Shown here piece after piece: positions 1 through 13,013 of a stretch of 64,000 nucleotides of DNA. Below the pieces are notes generated by a model, which ran no database searches, had not been told where the DNA came from, and saw only the letters and a program-made list of their open reading frames with translations. The position numbers and the translations under genes are program-made. Each line of letters opens with the position of its first letter. Positions within the stretch are counted from its first letter, which is position 1. Source of the DNA: Rhabditophanes sp. KR3021 (taxonomy: Eukaryota; Nematoda; Chromadorea; Rhabditida; Alloionematidae); assembly GCA_963281155.1 (NCBI GenBank), contig CAUJLY010000001.1, positions 6,696,001 through 6,760,000 of the forward strand, in the 5' to 3' direction.

Positions 1-334
1 TTAGTTAAAAACAAAAAATGTAGTTATTGGTATATAAGATTTGATTTATTTACATGTCTGTGACAAAAGCAAGTGTCCTTGTGCTTTTACCTATCTTTAT
101 TATTGATATGAAAAAAATTCATGTAATGAATGATCCATCGTGTTTATGACTTATTTGTTCTTGATAGAAGTATGAAATTAAATGTACTGGTGAATGATTA
201 AAGTAGATTAACACTCCTCTCTTTTTCGCTATATAAATCAGGCCATTTGTGGTAATACTTTTATATAAATATTTATAATTTAACAATACCAGATTCGTCT
301 AATTCATAATATTCTATTATTATCGCCGGCTAAA

Positions 335-949
335 ATGACTAATTTCAAACTAACCTACTTTGATTCAATGGGCCGAGCCGAAGTTATTCGCGCGATGTTC
401 AACTACAGAGATGTTGCCTTTGAGGATGAGAGGATTAGCCATGAAGATTGGCTTAAAATCAAGGAAACTTTTGCGTTCAAGCAACTTCCAATGCTAACTA
501 TCAATGGTACCGACCAATTATTTGAGTCAAGAGCAATAGAATTGTTTATTGCAAAGGAACTGGGTCTTATGCCAACATCCAATTTGGACCAAGCCAAGGT
601 AGCTCAGTTTATCCTAAACCATGACAGTTTGTATGTTCATTGGTCTCTTTTGTTTGAAAAGGACGAAGAAGTTAAAGAAGTTGCAAATAAAGAATTCTTA
701 AAAAACCACGTACTCCCTTTCTTATTTAAATACAATGAATGTCTTAAATCTAATCAGACTTCTTATCTCGTAGCTGACACCCTTACTCTAGCAGATTTTG
801 CTTTTTACCAAATCGTTTTTGCCTACATCAATACCTTCAAACTTATTCTCACTGATGATTTATATGAAATCAAAAAGTTTATGAGTTTAATGGAATCTGA
901 TCCCAAATACCAAGTTTATCTAAAACAAAGAAAAATTACAGCTTATTAA
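335..949 (+). CDS. sigma-class glutathione S-transferase (GST copy 1)
   Basis: This single exon encodes 204 aa, the usual length for a cytosolic GST. These enzymes conjugate glutathione to electrophiles, and nematode sigma-class members also act on lipid peroxides or prostaglandins. The N-terminal thioredoxin-like half carries Tyr8 in LTYFDSMGRAE, the expected catalytic tyrosine, the QLPML cis-proline loop (about 50-54) and ESRAI (64-68), which binds the gamma-glutamyl part of glutathione. The C-terminal helical half has the conserved LTLADFAFYQ segment. A TATA-like tatataaat lies about 105 bp upstream. A second GST follows 600 bp downstream on the same strand, indicating tandem duplication. 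The family call is firm. The exact substrate is not visible. Confidence 0.93.
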   Translation: MTNFKLTYFDSMGRAEVIRAMFNYRDVAFEDERISHEDWLKIKETFAFKQLPMLTINGTDQLFESRAIELFIAKELGLMPTSNLDQAKVAQFILNHDSLYVHWSLLFEKDEEVKEVANKEFLKNHVLPFLFKYNECLKSNQTSYLVADTLTLADFAFYQIVFAYINTFKLILTDDLYEIKKFMSLMESDPKYQVYLKQRKITAY

Positions 950-952
950 AAC

Positions 953-1160
953 GAAACTCAATATACACTTTTTATTAAGTTCATCAATCTTAAGTATAAA
1001 AGTAACTCAATATACACTTTTTATTAAATTTATCTATCTATAGAAAGAAGCTCAATCTATACTTTTATTAAATCTACCTTTTTATCGTAAAAAGAAACTC
1101 AATATATACTTTTTCCTAAATTTACTTTTTATCATAAAAAGAAACTTAGTATAAATTGTT
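953..1160. repeat. minisatellite, about 47-bp period, about 4.4 copies
   Basis: Units starting near 953, 1002, 1047, 1094 and 1141 all begin with variants of gaaactcaatatacacttttt and continue with attaaatt and an AT-rich tail. The spacings are 49, 45, 47 and 47 bp. The array starts directly after the stop codon of GST copy 1, so it probably overlaps that gene's 3' UTR. Confidence 0.85.
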
Positions 1161-1551
1161 GTAAACTAAATTGTTTGGTGAATAAATTTTATATTTTTGT
1201 ATTCTTTTTTGCAAAGTGAATTATATATTTTTAAAATGAATTTGAATGGAACTTTTAATTGAATAAACAACACAAAATTGAATACTTTCTATCAAAAGGA
1301 AGTGATTGCAACAACCTTGTTGACATTTTATTAAATAGATATGTATGCGGTCAAAGTAAAGTCAACTATAGATTGTAAAAGAGTAAAATTACGGCAATGT
1401 GTTGATTTGTGTATCGTTTGTTCCTTCTCTGTTCGTCCATTAACACAAACTCATAGATTAATGTACCTAAATTGACACACTTCAAAAAGTTGGGTGTATA
1501 TAAAGAAACGAAAATTGTGAAAGTCATATTATTTACCTTCAACAACAAATT

Positions 1552-2212
1552 ATGTCGACTACTAAATATTCTATTCTCTATTGGGATGCTACTGGCAGAG
1601 CTGAAACTAGTAGATTGATGTTCAATTTAGCCGGAGTTGCTTTTGAGGATGTTAGGATAAAATTTGAAGAATGGCCAGCTCTTAAAGCAAAACAACCTTT
1701 CTTGACAATGCCTGTTTTGACCATTGATGGAACCAAGAAATTGTGTCAAAGTCGTGCTATTGAAGTTTATTTGGCCAAGGAGTTCGGCTTTTATCCTACT
1801 GATCGTTGGGAAGCAGCTCAAGTCGATCAATTCATTCAAGCGCTTGATGATTATTTGCAAGTTTTAGATTAAATAAATGACATAATTATTATTTAGGATC
1901 CAATTTAAACCAATCTATTACGAACAAGATCCCGTTGCCAAAGGCAAGTTGATCCAACATTTCATCGATGTACCAGCACCTGAAATGTTAACTATCTTCA
2001 ATAGATTTTTGGAACAAAATGGGGCTAGACACCTAGTTGGTGACAAATTAACTTTAGCCGATCTTGCACTTTTCCATTGTCTTGATATATTCACCAACAA
2101 ATTACATGTTAAATATGATAATTATCCAGCAATTGATAAGTTCTACAACGCTATTAATGCTCTTCCAAAAATAAGACATTATCTTGACAACAGAAAGGTT
2201 ACTGAATTTTAA
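1552..2212 (+). CDS. sigma-class glutathione S-transferase (GST copy 2), GC-AG intron
   Basis: Two exons, 1552..1856 and 1897..2212, give 206 aa. Tyr10 (SILYWDATGRAE), the MPVL cis-proline loop (53-56) and QSRAI (66-70) mark a catalytically competent N-domain. The C-domain includes DKLTLADLALFHC. No GT donor joins the halves in frame: the nearby gttttag would shift the frame into a stop. The non-canonical donor GCAAGT at 1857 paired with the tttag acceptor ending at 1896 restores phase 2 exactly and gives a colinear GST. An AATAAA-like signal lies near 2247. This is a paralogue of the upstream GST, and both probably serve xenobiotic or oxidative-stress detoxification. Confidence 0.92.
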
Positions 2213-2437
2213 ACACCTATTACATCACCTTACTTTAATGATACTAAATAAAACGATTTATGAAAAAAACAATTTTTATTAAAATGGAGCTGCATATAAA
2301 TTAAAGAAGACTATTTTTAGTAGATAACATTATAATTTAGTACTAAAATATAGTTGTTTGGTGGTCTTTTGTAGTGAAAGACTTTAAAAGTGAGCCCAAT
2401 TGATGTTGTGGCATTCTTCTGTTCCCCCAAAAAGAAT

Positions 2438-4332
2438 TTACTTAGGCATTTCAATTCTCTCCATAACATGCTCCTTTTGGTCACCTAATTTTCTATTTGA
2501 CAAATTGTTCTCCTCGAATTTTGCGTTTTGAATGAGTCTTTCACCCTTTGGAATTCCCAATTTATTTAATACTTTGTCCGCATACTCTGGAACAATAGGC
2601 TGCAAAAGAATACCAACGATTCTTAGAGTTTCATAAGTAATATACAAAATACTTGCCGTCTCATGCCCACAGCTTTTCTTCCATGGTTCTTCAGTTTGGA
2701 AGAATCCATTTGCCTGCTTGCAAACTGACATGATGTTTTCTAAAGCTTTGTAGAATAGCAAGTCATCATAGTGTTTGGAAGTTTTATCTTTCAAAGTTCT
2801 TAATTCCTTTAGCAAATTAGAAGCATCCACAATGACATCTTCATCGAGTGTTTCATACTTTTGAGGGAAGTAAACTTGATGCACATTCAAGTTAGTTCCA
2901 GTAGATCTCATCAGCATATTCCCGATGTTGTTAACCAAATCAGCATTCACCATATTAACACTTTTCTTAATTGAAAAATTGCCATCATCATGAGGAATTC
3001 CTTGTCTCAACAAAAAGTACCTCACTCCATCAACTGACAGCAAATCAGCCATTTGATAGGGATCTATAACATTGCCCTTACTTTTTGACATCTTTACATT
3101 ATCAATAGTCCAATGAGCATGAATAAACATCTTTTCAGGCAACTAAAACCAAATTACAAATTAAATAGTTACGTCAAAATTCATCTTTTAATTGTTAAAT
3201 TCATGTCTTAATTGCTAAATTATTGCTTTAATTGTTAAATTATTGTTTTAGTAGACACTTTCCGAACTCTATTTTAACACTTTGTACCTTTGAAATTTTA
3301 ATGTAGGCTAAAAGCTATTTGTGTGTAATGTCGATATGTATTAATATGTTTGAATTTATATTTTTAATAAACTTGTACACATACCTCATTCCCAGATGCT
3401 AAAAGAAAAGCCGGCCAGTAGACAGCATGAAACTTCATTATATCCTTTCCAAGTATTTGCCAAGTTGGTGGCCATTGTTGACTTGTCATATTTGGATAAT
3501 TAACCACAGACAGGTAATTTACTAAAGCATCCAACCAAACATAAATCTAAACTTATTAATTAAATAAACAAATACTTAGGTAAATATAACTTACAGTTTG
3601 ACTGGGATCATTAGGCACCGCAATTCCCCACGTCATTCTATTGGAATCTCTTGAAATGGAAAGTTTTTCGTCGTGGCGCATGTGACTTAGAACTTGTGGT
3701 AAGTAGTGCTTAGGTCTGATAACATCACATTCGTTTAACCACTTAATGATTTCAGGGTAAAATTTACTTATATTGAACATGTAGTTTTCTTCCTCAACAA
3801 ATTGAACTGGAGATTTGGATTCTTTTGAGATTAGTATTTTGACTCCGTCCACTTCTATTTCCTCGATGTCTTTTTCTTGATAGAAGGTTTCGTCTATTTG
3901 GGAGTAGTAGCCGGAATATTTGTCTTTGTAAATATGTCCATTCTTCATTAGAACGTCCCAGAAAACTTGCACACTTTTCTTGTGTTTGTCATCTGTAGTT
4001 CTAACATAATCAGTATACCCAACATTAAATTTATCGAAGATCTGCCTGAAGTTATTGCTAATTTTGTCGCAGAATTGCTGCGGATCTTCATTAGCATCCG
4101 CCGCTGCTTTTTGTATTTTGATTCCATGTTCATCCGTTCCAGTAGAGAAAATGTATCCACTATTATTTGCGTCTCTTAGCTTGGCATATCTATGTCCCGC
4201 GTCAGCTATAACACTCGAATATACATGTCCAATATGCGGGGCAGCATTTGCATAATAAATCGGCGTCGTAATAAAAGACTTCTGCCTTGCATGAAGCAGT
4301 AACTTTGATCGTACAACTATATTACGAAGCAT
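2438..4332 (-). CDS. MARS2: mitochondrial methionyl-tRNA synthetase
   Basis: Three exons, 4332..3595, 3546..3385 and 3142..2438, all joined in phase 0, give 534 aa. It charges mitochondrial tRNA-Met with methionine. The class I signatures are present: HIGH at residues 33-36 in [13 protein letters not shown] and KMSKS at 317-321 in [10 protein letters not shown]. The basic N-terminus ([17 protein letters not shown]) before the catalytic fold fits a mitochondrial presequence. The region between the halves of the Rossmann fold lacks the zinc-binding cysteines of cytosolic enzymes, and no C-terminal extension is present, as expected for the organellar type. The neighbouring methyltransferase gene lies 170 bp upstream on the same strand, so the two could be co-transcribed. 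Confidence 0.95.
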
Positions 4333-4502
4333 CTTAAAAAATAGATTATAAAAACAGTAAAGTCAAAAAAATATATTAACGATAACAAACGTCTTTTGAT
4401 TACACAACTACGTAGACACAACATTGCATTAAATGTACTTTATGTTTATTTGACCCAACTTTTTTGTAACATTAAATATGAATTACTAAACATAACAACA
4501 AT

Positions 4503-5379
4503 CTACTCTCTACTAGAGTCTACTATTTTGTGGGCTTTATTTTTTAATAAAGCTTCTTCTAGCAAATAATGTTTGATATCCATTTCAAGTTGCTTAAACT
4601 TGGCCTCTGGATCATCGTCTTGCTGGCATGCTTTGGGTTTGGTGGCTGTTATTAACATCAACTCACGATTGTTGTTGCCTACTTTTTGATACTCGACTTT
4701 GATGTTTGTTAGGCCACAAGGTTCAAGATATTCCAGATATCTCATTACATCGTAATCTTTTTCTTTCAAAATCCCCCATTCTTCCCATTTCTTCAATCTA
4801 TTCAAATCTAGTGTACAAACTAATTTACCTCCCGGCTTCAATATCCTCCAAACTTCTCTCTCAATCTTTGGAATAAGTGCATCTGATAAGTAATAGAACA
4901 AATCAATGTGATAAATCCCTTCAAAGAAGTTATTTGGAAAAGGAAGGTAGGCCAATTGGCTTGAATGCTCAATGACTATTTGACCGTCCTCCGATTCAAT
5001 AGCAAATTTATGATATGCTTTGTCAACCGCATATTGTGAGGCCTCTATTCCAAATAATCGAGCATCTACTGAGTTTTCGAGAATACGGTTGTGAAATTTT
5101 GATAAGGCATCTCCGTTTCCAAAACCAATTTCTAGGTAGTTGTGGTTGTTTTGGGGAGTAAATTGCTTGAGCGCAAGATCATGCAGATCTTGACTTCCTC
5201 TAGCAACATACTTTGTGATTAGATTTCCGGAAAATGACTTTATTGGAGACGCTAACTAAAGAATACGATTAATTTAGGTTAATAAATAGGTAATAAAGAC
5301 AAATAAAATATAAACTCACCTGCAGAGCAATATCATTTATATGGGCAGAAAAGACATTTTTAACAATCTTTCTCATCAT
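4503..5379 (-). CDS. class I SAM-dependent methyltransferase (Methyltransf_11 type)
   Basis: Two exons, 5379..5320 (20 codons, ending CAG before gtgagt) and 5255..4503, give 270 aa. Motif I, the AdoMet-binding LEIGFGNG, is at residues 61-68. It is followed by an acidic strand end (FGIEAS), then IEHSSQLAYLPF (motif II region) and VWRILKPGG (post-motif signature of Methyltransf_11). The substrate is not apparent. The short basic start could be an organellar presequence, but this is weak. It lies just upstream of the mitochondrial MetRS gene on the same strand with about 170 bp between them, so co-transcription is possible. It is head-to-head with the M13-like gene about 700 bp away. Confidence 0.85.
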
Positions 5380-6076
5380 ACATTACCTAACAAAGGACAC
5401 CTTATTCCAATCTTTCAAAATTTGTCTGTTCAAGATGTGTCAAAAACTTGTCCTCGCTGGAATTTGAAATTATGTGTGAAAAGAGATTGCATAAAATAAT
5501 AGCTTGTTTCATATCACAAATGTCGCTTTCATATTGACAAAAACTTTCCTTGATCAATGAAGCAAATAAACTTATTAAAGAAAGCGAAAATCAACTCTTC
5601 AAATAAATTCTTGTGATGAACGAAAATATATCCACTTCAAATTTACATCAATCCAATTAAATTTAATAAATGATAAAGATAAGTATTTTTATATTAAAAG
5701 ATAAGTTACATAATTTTTCTCAGCAGGACCACTTAGTAAATTACACAACTTAGATCGAAAAGATTGGCTTACCATTGTATATTATTTACTATCATTTGAA
5801 CATTACAACATTAAGTGCAGATATACCTTTAAGCTGTGGTAGGTTGTTTTGTCGTTCTCTAAACTGAGAAGACAAAACAAAATATTCGAAAGGAGTGATT
5901 AGGACAATTTTTGTAAACCTACAAGTAAATTAAGTTTATTAGAAGTAGTCGTCACACTTTGCTTACTGTTGTTAGATAATTACAAAATTGCTGACACTCT
6001 TCTGTCTTTTTGTTTTGAGTGAATAAAAGATACTATACAGAAGTGATATTAAATTTGCTAATTTATTCATTATATT
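5380..6076. promoter_or_regulatory. divergent intergenic region
   Basis: This 697-bp AT-rich gap separates the minus-strand methyltransferase gene from the plus-strand M13-like gene, so it must hold both promoters. I see no convincing ORF or repeat in it and can point to no specific factor site. Confidence 0.4.
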
Positions 6077-8872
6077 ATGCCAAGAAACCTCTCACCTTCT
6101 AATGTGGACCGGGACAATGACCTAACAATAGTAACATTCGAAAGTGAACCTTACAGCAGAAGTGCCCACGTCTCACCTACTCAACATTCATTTCCTCATC
6201 ATTCACCTACTCAACATTCATTTGCCCATGTTTCACCAAATCAACCATCATTTGCTCATATTTCGCCTACTAAATATTCATTTACAAGATCACGATCTGT
6301 CATTATCGAGGAATCCGATATAGTTAGTCATCCGTCTCGAAGTGGACCTGTCAGTCCAAAGAAAATTGAACGCAGTAACACAACGTCGATATTAAAAACT
6401 ACTGATATTCATGTGAGAAGAGCTATTAACGATAATACGCTGCCAAAACCTAGTACTCCCGAGCCTGACCCAAATATTGATGAAGAACAAAATGAGGAAG
6501 AAGAAGTTGAGAAAATAACCTTAACAGAACGATTTAAAAATGTATTAAAGTAAGTACTAAAACTTTTGTTAACTACATATTAATTTCAGCAAAATCAACT
6601 GTCTTTATCTGATAATTGCCATCATTATCATTCTACTAATCCTCTTAGCTATTGGACTAGCAATCGGTCTAGGCATCACCAAAAACAATCAAGAACCTTT
6701 CTGCACCTCCGAAACGTGCCTCGAAACGTGTAGGTTTATACCGTATTTTAAATGAGCGACAATCAGCACTCCACTTCATCAGCTTTTAAACTAATTTTTG
6801 TTAATCTTAAACTTCGTTTTGTTTGTTTTCGTATTAGTGGAGGTAGTCGGTATCATTTAAAGACTTTGATTTTATCGAAGGCTTAATTCAACCGTATAGT
6901 AGCCATTTAATTAATTGGCATTCTTTTAGCTAGCAGATTTGGAGATTATATCGACACGAAGCAGCCTGTTTGTGATAATATTTACAAATTCGCTTGTGGT
7001 AATGTTAGACAGTTGTCATGGGAAGATCAAACTTCCCGCTATGCCAGAAGTTGGCTATATAAACCCGAATATTTCCTAGAAGCTGGCAATAAAATGCAAA
7101 ACCAACTTGTTCTTTTGTTGAATAGGACTAGCGAACCGGATCTTATAAATACAGATTTAGCTTTAAGGGTTACTAAGACTATATTTGATGCTTGCATGAA
7201 TGTGGAATTGAGGATGCAACAAGGGTTGAGACCATTAACGAGTGTCATGGAAGCATTGCCTTGTTCTCCTGTTTCGCCGCTTTGTAAGACATTCAATAGT
7301 AGTACTTTTGAGTTGGAAAGATCTATCGGGAGATTTGGCTTTTATGCGGGGGAATATAATATTATCAATTATGATAAGGATGCAGATCCAGACAGGAAAT
7401 ATACAGTTGTACTGGCTTTTTCTCCACCTTCCTTCGACAACTTTTTAGGCCCGTTAAAAAGGGAATTAGAAGAAACTCCATTCAACAATACTGACTATCG
7501 CCTAAACGTCCTAATCTACGGCATCAAACAAATCTTTACTCGTAACATCATCAACATCCTGCAAACAACCAAATACAACGAATCCCAAATCGAAGAAGTC
7601 GCTAAATTCGTCATCGAACTAGATACACTAACCAAAACAACTGAAAAGATGAGTCAGTCATTCACTATGACTACGATAGAAAACTTAAATGATATGTTGG
7701 GAGATAACTTTGATATCTACGCATTACTTAATGCTGACGTCAGTGATACAAATCAGTGGAATGTGACATCGACTGTTATGGTTAATAATATCCAGTACTT
7801 TCAATATGTGGGTGCTTTTCTAAGGTCTAAAAGAGCTTCGATAATTGCTGATTATCTGACTTTGATTACAACGACCAATTTAGCCAGATATTCAAGTCAA
7901 GCTCAGTTAGGTGATAATAATTGGAGAAAATGTATTGATGACTTAATTGGACTTGAGGCGACTGTTAAAGTGTATGCGGATAATTTTGGGGCTTCTAGAT
8001 CAGTTCAGAATGATTATCTTTATATACTTAACGATTTGAGAGATTTTTACAGTAGTTCGCATTCTTACTTACCACAAGAGCAAACTCAAAAGATAAGAAA
8101 TATTGAGATAAAGGTTGGTGTTCCGAAACACTTGCAAAATCAGTCAACCATTGAAACAATTTATTCAACAGTGCATTTAAATTCGTCAAATTACTTTGCC
8201 ACTATTGTCCGGACTTTAAAAGCTCAAAGAGATTATCGCCTTCGAAACATAGGTGGCCAATTAGATGGAAATGACAACGTCCATTGGAAACCACTTCTTC
8301 CCGAAATAACTTACGATGAACACGAAAATGTGATGTTTATTCCAATAAGTCTTCTTCAATTGCCACCTCTGAATATGGAACCAAATAGCCATCCCAAATG
8401 GATGACTTACTCAAGTCTGGGTTTCTTATTCTACCAAAAACTCAGTCAAATCGTATGGAACAACGACAGATCAATTGCATATAAAAACAGATTTTTGAAT
8501 TGCTTCGACAAAACACATTTTGCAGGAGCCGCCACTTATGAAGTTGCAAATCAAGTTTTATATAATACTGATGCACTTGATACTCTGCTTAATAAAATTC
8601 AAGATGATGGGCAACATCCAGATAGTAAAGTTTCTGTCTCGAATACAATTCCTAATTTTTTGGATTATAATATTTACCAATTAGCAGTTATACAGGCTTC
8701 GAGTTTCATGTGCTATAAAGATGATCCGACCAATACAGTTCAAATTAGAATTCATGAGCGTAGTCTTACCTATTCGTTAATGGAAATTTCGGGCTTTGCC
8801 GCTGCTTTTAATTGTACAAGCCAAACGTACTATTTCAATAGATGTATTGAACGGCTTCGGATATCAAAGTGA
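6077..8872 (+). CDS. type II membrane neprilysin-like (M13) protein, catalytically dead
   Basis: Three exons (6077..6549, 6590..6729, 6930..8872) join with matching phases to give 851 aa. Residues 1-157 are cytosolic, polar and disordered, and include four 10-aa repeats of the H-x-SPTQHSF type (31-70) and an acidic EEQNEEEEVE stretch. A transmembrane helix follows (about 160-185, LIIAIIIILLILLAIGLAIG). The ectodomain starts with the Cys-rich M13 opening (CTSETCLET, then PVCDNIYKFACGN) and ends with the family-typical GFAAAFNCTS...CIERL. In active M13 enzymes the HExxH zinc motif lies about 150 residues before the end; here that place reads FYQKLSQIVWN with no HExxH. Hydrolysis is therefore not expected, and a binding or scaffold role is more likely. 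Inactive M13 homologues are known in nematodes. Fold assignment is good; function is inferred. Confidence 0.85.
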
Positions 8873-11800
8873 TCAAAATATTATTTACCGAATTTAATAT
8901 ACTAAATATTATTATTATCAACTTCTTTTCCAAATATCATTAACTTCAACTACTTTTTTAAACACCATCAATATCAACTTCTCTTCTAAAAACCAAAGAT
9001 CTACCATCAAACACAATAATTTATAATTTATTATGGATCAGAAACTACCATTTAAAATATACAAAACCATTTTTGGTGCTTTTTGGGAATGGCTAAAAAT
9101 AGATACTAACACTTACACATCTAAACTAAAATCATAATATTCGTTAAATGCGATTACAATACAAATATTATTCAGTTACATTTTAAAAGTTATAAACTGG
9201 TTTCGATTTTGTTTGTATCAAACGGTTATATTATTGATACCAAAACGAGTGCCTTCTTCTGGAACCTTTTGGTTGAAACGACGATTAAATATAGTAAACA
9301 CATCCCAATACATAATCATCAAACTGTGAAATCAAAATGAATAACCTTCTAAAGTTAAGGATGATAACTATTTTTAATGAACAAAAATGTTATTTATATC
9401 AGCAAGAGTCATTTACATGTTGATTACACCATGTAACTTTAAAAAGTCATTTTATTGCTGCTCCAACTGTACATGATCTCTAACTTTTATTAATACCAAA
9501 CAAGTATTGTATCTATATACTTGATATTATTAACCCACACAAGATTAATTACCTTTAAAAATTAAACACTACTCTTTCTTGTCAACGAAATGTGATCGTA
9601 TTCTTTGAAGATATTTAAAAATAATAAATGGAAGATTCAAAAAGGTGGTAGTATTACTTCACTACAATTTACCAATTGACAAGGAGATAATGTCATGATT
9701 GTGTGAACCTTGTGTACTGCTTTGTCAAAATGTGTGCGAAAGTTTATTTAAATAAGGGTGTAATATTTGGAGTACCTACACAAAAATAATACATAACAAT
9801 TAATAATAGGTAGATATGATACTTGTTTGTTTTGTTTGGTCTAGACGGTGTTTGGATTGTTTTGTTAAAACAGAGAAATCATTCAAATACTGCAAAATGT
9901 ATCATCCAAACTATTTATGTGTCGACGAAGCCTCCGGGTTGTGATAGTTTATCTCGCACCAAATAACATTTATTAGTTCATGCTAGCTTTTAGGTGTATT
10001 TATGTGTATAGAGTCGGTACTTATTTGAATATATAGTGGATCAAATTAAAAAATTAAAATATTCTCAAATTCTGATTAACAAACTGGAAGTGACATCATT
10101 TATCAATAAGATATCAAATTTTATTTGAATAAACGCAAAATTTGGTACATGTATTTATTTGTAGCCATCTATAGATGTCGCGTCGTATCAACAACTAATA
10201 CCTATAGTTTTGACTGAATGGTTCTGAACTTGAGGTTGATGTATACAAACAAAAATAAATATTTTACAACAATTATAACAATTTATGCCTAATAACACGG
10301 ATCGCATCACCTGACGATGGAGAACAAGTTTAGTCTATTTTGAGATCAAATTAAAATCAAATCAAGACTATTTGGGATATTGAAACACAAAGATTGGGTA
10401 GGTTCATTTGATTGCACCTATTTTGTAAATAACACTTTTGTACACATTCTAATTTTATGTTCATTCTTTGTGCCTCTTTGTTTGTCTTCTACTTCTGCTA
10501 AATTCACAGGATTTTAAATAAAAGAAACAAGATCACAGCAAAGGACGCATCATTTTTGTGTCATTTTGAAATTCAATTTAAAACATTATGTACTTCATTG
10601 TGCATATTTATAATGATATCATTTGCCTTTTTATTGCTACTACAAAAACATAAACAATACAAATATTTACCAACACAATACCTTGCACTCCTAATCACTT
10701 TTGACAAACCTTGTAATTTCGGTCCATGCATTATCTACCTAAAATGAAGTTATTTCATCACATTTTAACCAAATAACCGATCAGTAAATTTCCGGGACAT
10801 CGTTGTCTTTAAACTTTTGTCAACGCTACCATTAATATTATCAGCGCAATAACATTTTATAACTTCTCTCCAACTAAAACGATCAACACCATTTTTGCTT
10901 ATCTTAACTACAATTCACAATTTATTATCTTCTTCAATTTTGAAAAGGATCCCATTGATCAGTCCCTTATATAAGAATTTGTCATCTTGCACTTTCCCCA
11001 CACCTAACAATATTAATCTATGGGTGTACTCAATTTAGTACTAAACACCACTCCCCATCAAACTAGCATCCATCTTGATCACCTCTTTTAGTAACAAAGA
11101 AAATAGACTTTAGTTTTAAGCTAACAACTAAAATTAGCATTTGATTTTTGATGACATATCCTTACAAGTTGGGACTTTTTCGTTGAAAGATATCTAAATG
11201 GCAACATAGGTTTTTATCTATAGGGTCAGCCTTTTCTAGTTTCTATATAAAAAAGAGGTACACCAGCCTATTGATAACAATAATCACTAATAAAAACATA
11301 CTTTGTTGCATAAATTCCTAGACAGCCTCAATATTTTTTAAGCTTATCTTTTACTTCCTCCTGCCTTGCCTTCAACTAACTTCTCTTGATTAAATTAACA
11401 AAAAAGTTAAACGTGACAAATTAGCTTGTTTGTTACCTCTTATTACACTCAAAACTACCTTCGTTTCCAAGGAACCTTAAGTTCAATTAATCATCAGGCC
11501 TATGAATGGACCCCAAAAAATATCAACTTATCAAATGTTTATCTTCTTCCAAATAATGTCTTTTAAAAATGATCAAAAAGTACTTCATCATTTAATATTA
11601 TTCTACATATTTGAATAGCCTCGTGATCAACCAGGGAATACTATAAATTTCAGTACCAAGTTGTTTGTTCAGTACTTGTTCTTTCTAATAGGCTGATTAC
11701 ATTTATGGTAGTAAATATGTTTGTTTGATCTCATCAGCTCAACCGATTTTGTTATTATGACCGGTCATCATGTATAAATTTATTTTTAGTTGACGCAGAC

Positions 11801-13013
11801 TACCAAAATAGATTTATAAAGAATGATGCAGGGCCGGTTTGGTTATATTTAGCTTGGCGGTTGTTAGTAAGTAGTTTTTATAGGGAATGAAGGAGATCTT
11901 TATTAATTAGAACAATTTCGTCATATTTCATGTGGGCAAACCTTTTTTAGGCAAATGTGTTTAGTTAGAACTTAGCCGTTGATTTCACCATTTTTGCGTT
12001 GGCAAACCTTTTCAGAGAAATAGAATTTAGCGGATGTAAAACTAAGAAATGGGTATAACTTGTGTCAGTAGCATTCAAATCATTTAGTATAACTGATTAT
12101 AAGTGCGAAATTAGCTGGTATAACGTTATGTGAGAAGTGTTAAATCACTTAGCTTATGATTCATAAGAAGCGTTGATGAATAAGCGTAAGCACATACGTG
12201 TAATTCAGTACAAACCATAGATTAAGAAATTATTGAAAAAACAATTAATTTGGTCACGTTTGCCATTAACATTGATTCCCTTAACCATCCTTATCTCGGG
12301 TAATTATTAATTCGCGCACAAAAATCAAAGATATCAGTAGATTCTTCCGGTGCTTCGTTAGTGATCATACCTCCACCAGTTCACAAAATCAACTGTCCAA
12401 CTTTTTTTGTCTTAACATCATGTGGATATGTATGTACGTGTTTAAAGAGACAAATTAAAATGTGTTGGATGCTCCAGCAGCTACAAACTTGTAAAACATT
12501 ATCCAACCCCCAACCACACGTCTTTCCCTGTACCCAAATTGTAGTTGTGATTTATAAAGATTCATATAAAAGGGGTATCATTATTTAGGTAGTTACTTCT
12601 ATTTAACATCAAACACTACATTGTATTTTTGCCACCTCTCTTTCTTAAACAGTATTTTAAAAGGCATTTTAAACAGCCTTCTTTCACTGATATCATATCT
12701 CTAATTTATGATTTATTTTGAAGAATACATATGTCATCATCCCATCTACACCCAAAACGAGAGAAGGTTGGTGCACACCACATTTGTTAGGTGATGGTGG
12801 GCGTGAATTTTGTTGTCTTTGATTTTATATATAAATATACCATACAAAGTCTATATTTTTAAACACTAATTACCTAATTCGGCGATTGTTCTTCTGACAC
12901 CAACATATGATACAGATATGTGATGTCTATGCTCTTTTTTACATTAATTATGTGTATGATAATAACTTATTTACTTATAGAAATTAGTTTACTACTACCT
13001 TATTATTAATACT
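8873..13013. other. 4.1-kb gene-poor region upstream of the nuclear receptor
   Basis: I find no supported gene. The two small ORFs here (63 and 75 codons) have atypical starts, low-complexity hydrophobic or K/I-rich content and no splice partners. The sequence is AT-rich and unique-looking, with no tandem array that I could see. Because the receptor gene starts at its right edge and an acceptor-like ttacttatag lies 34 nt before the ATG, this region most likely holds the receptor's promoter and 5' non-coding exon(s). Confidence 0.4.
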
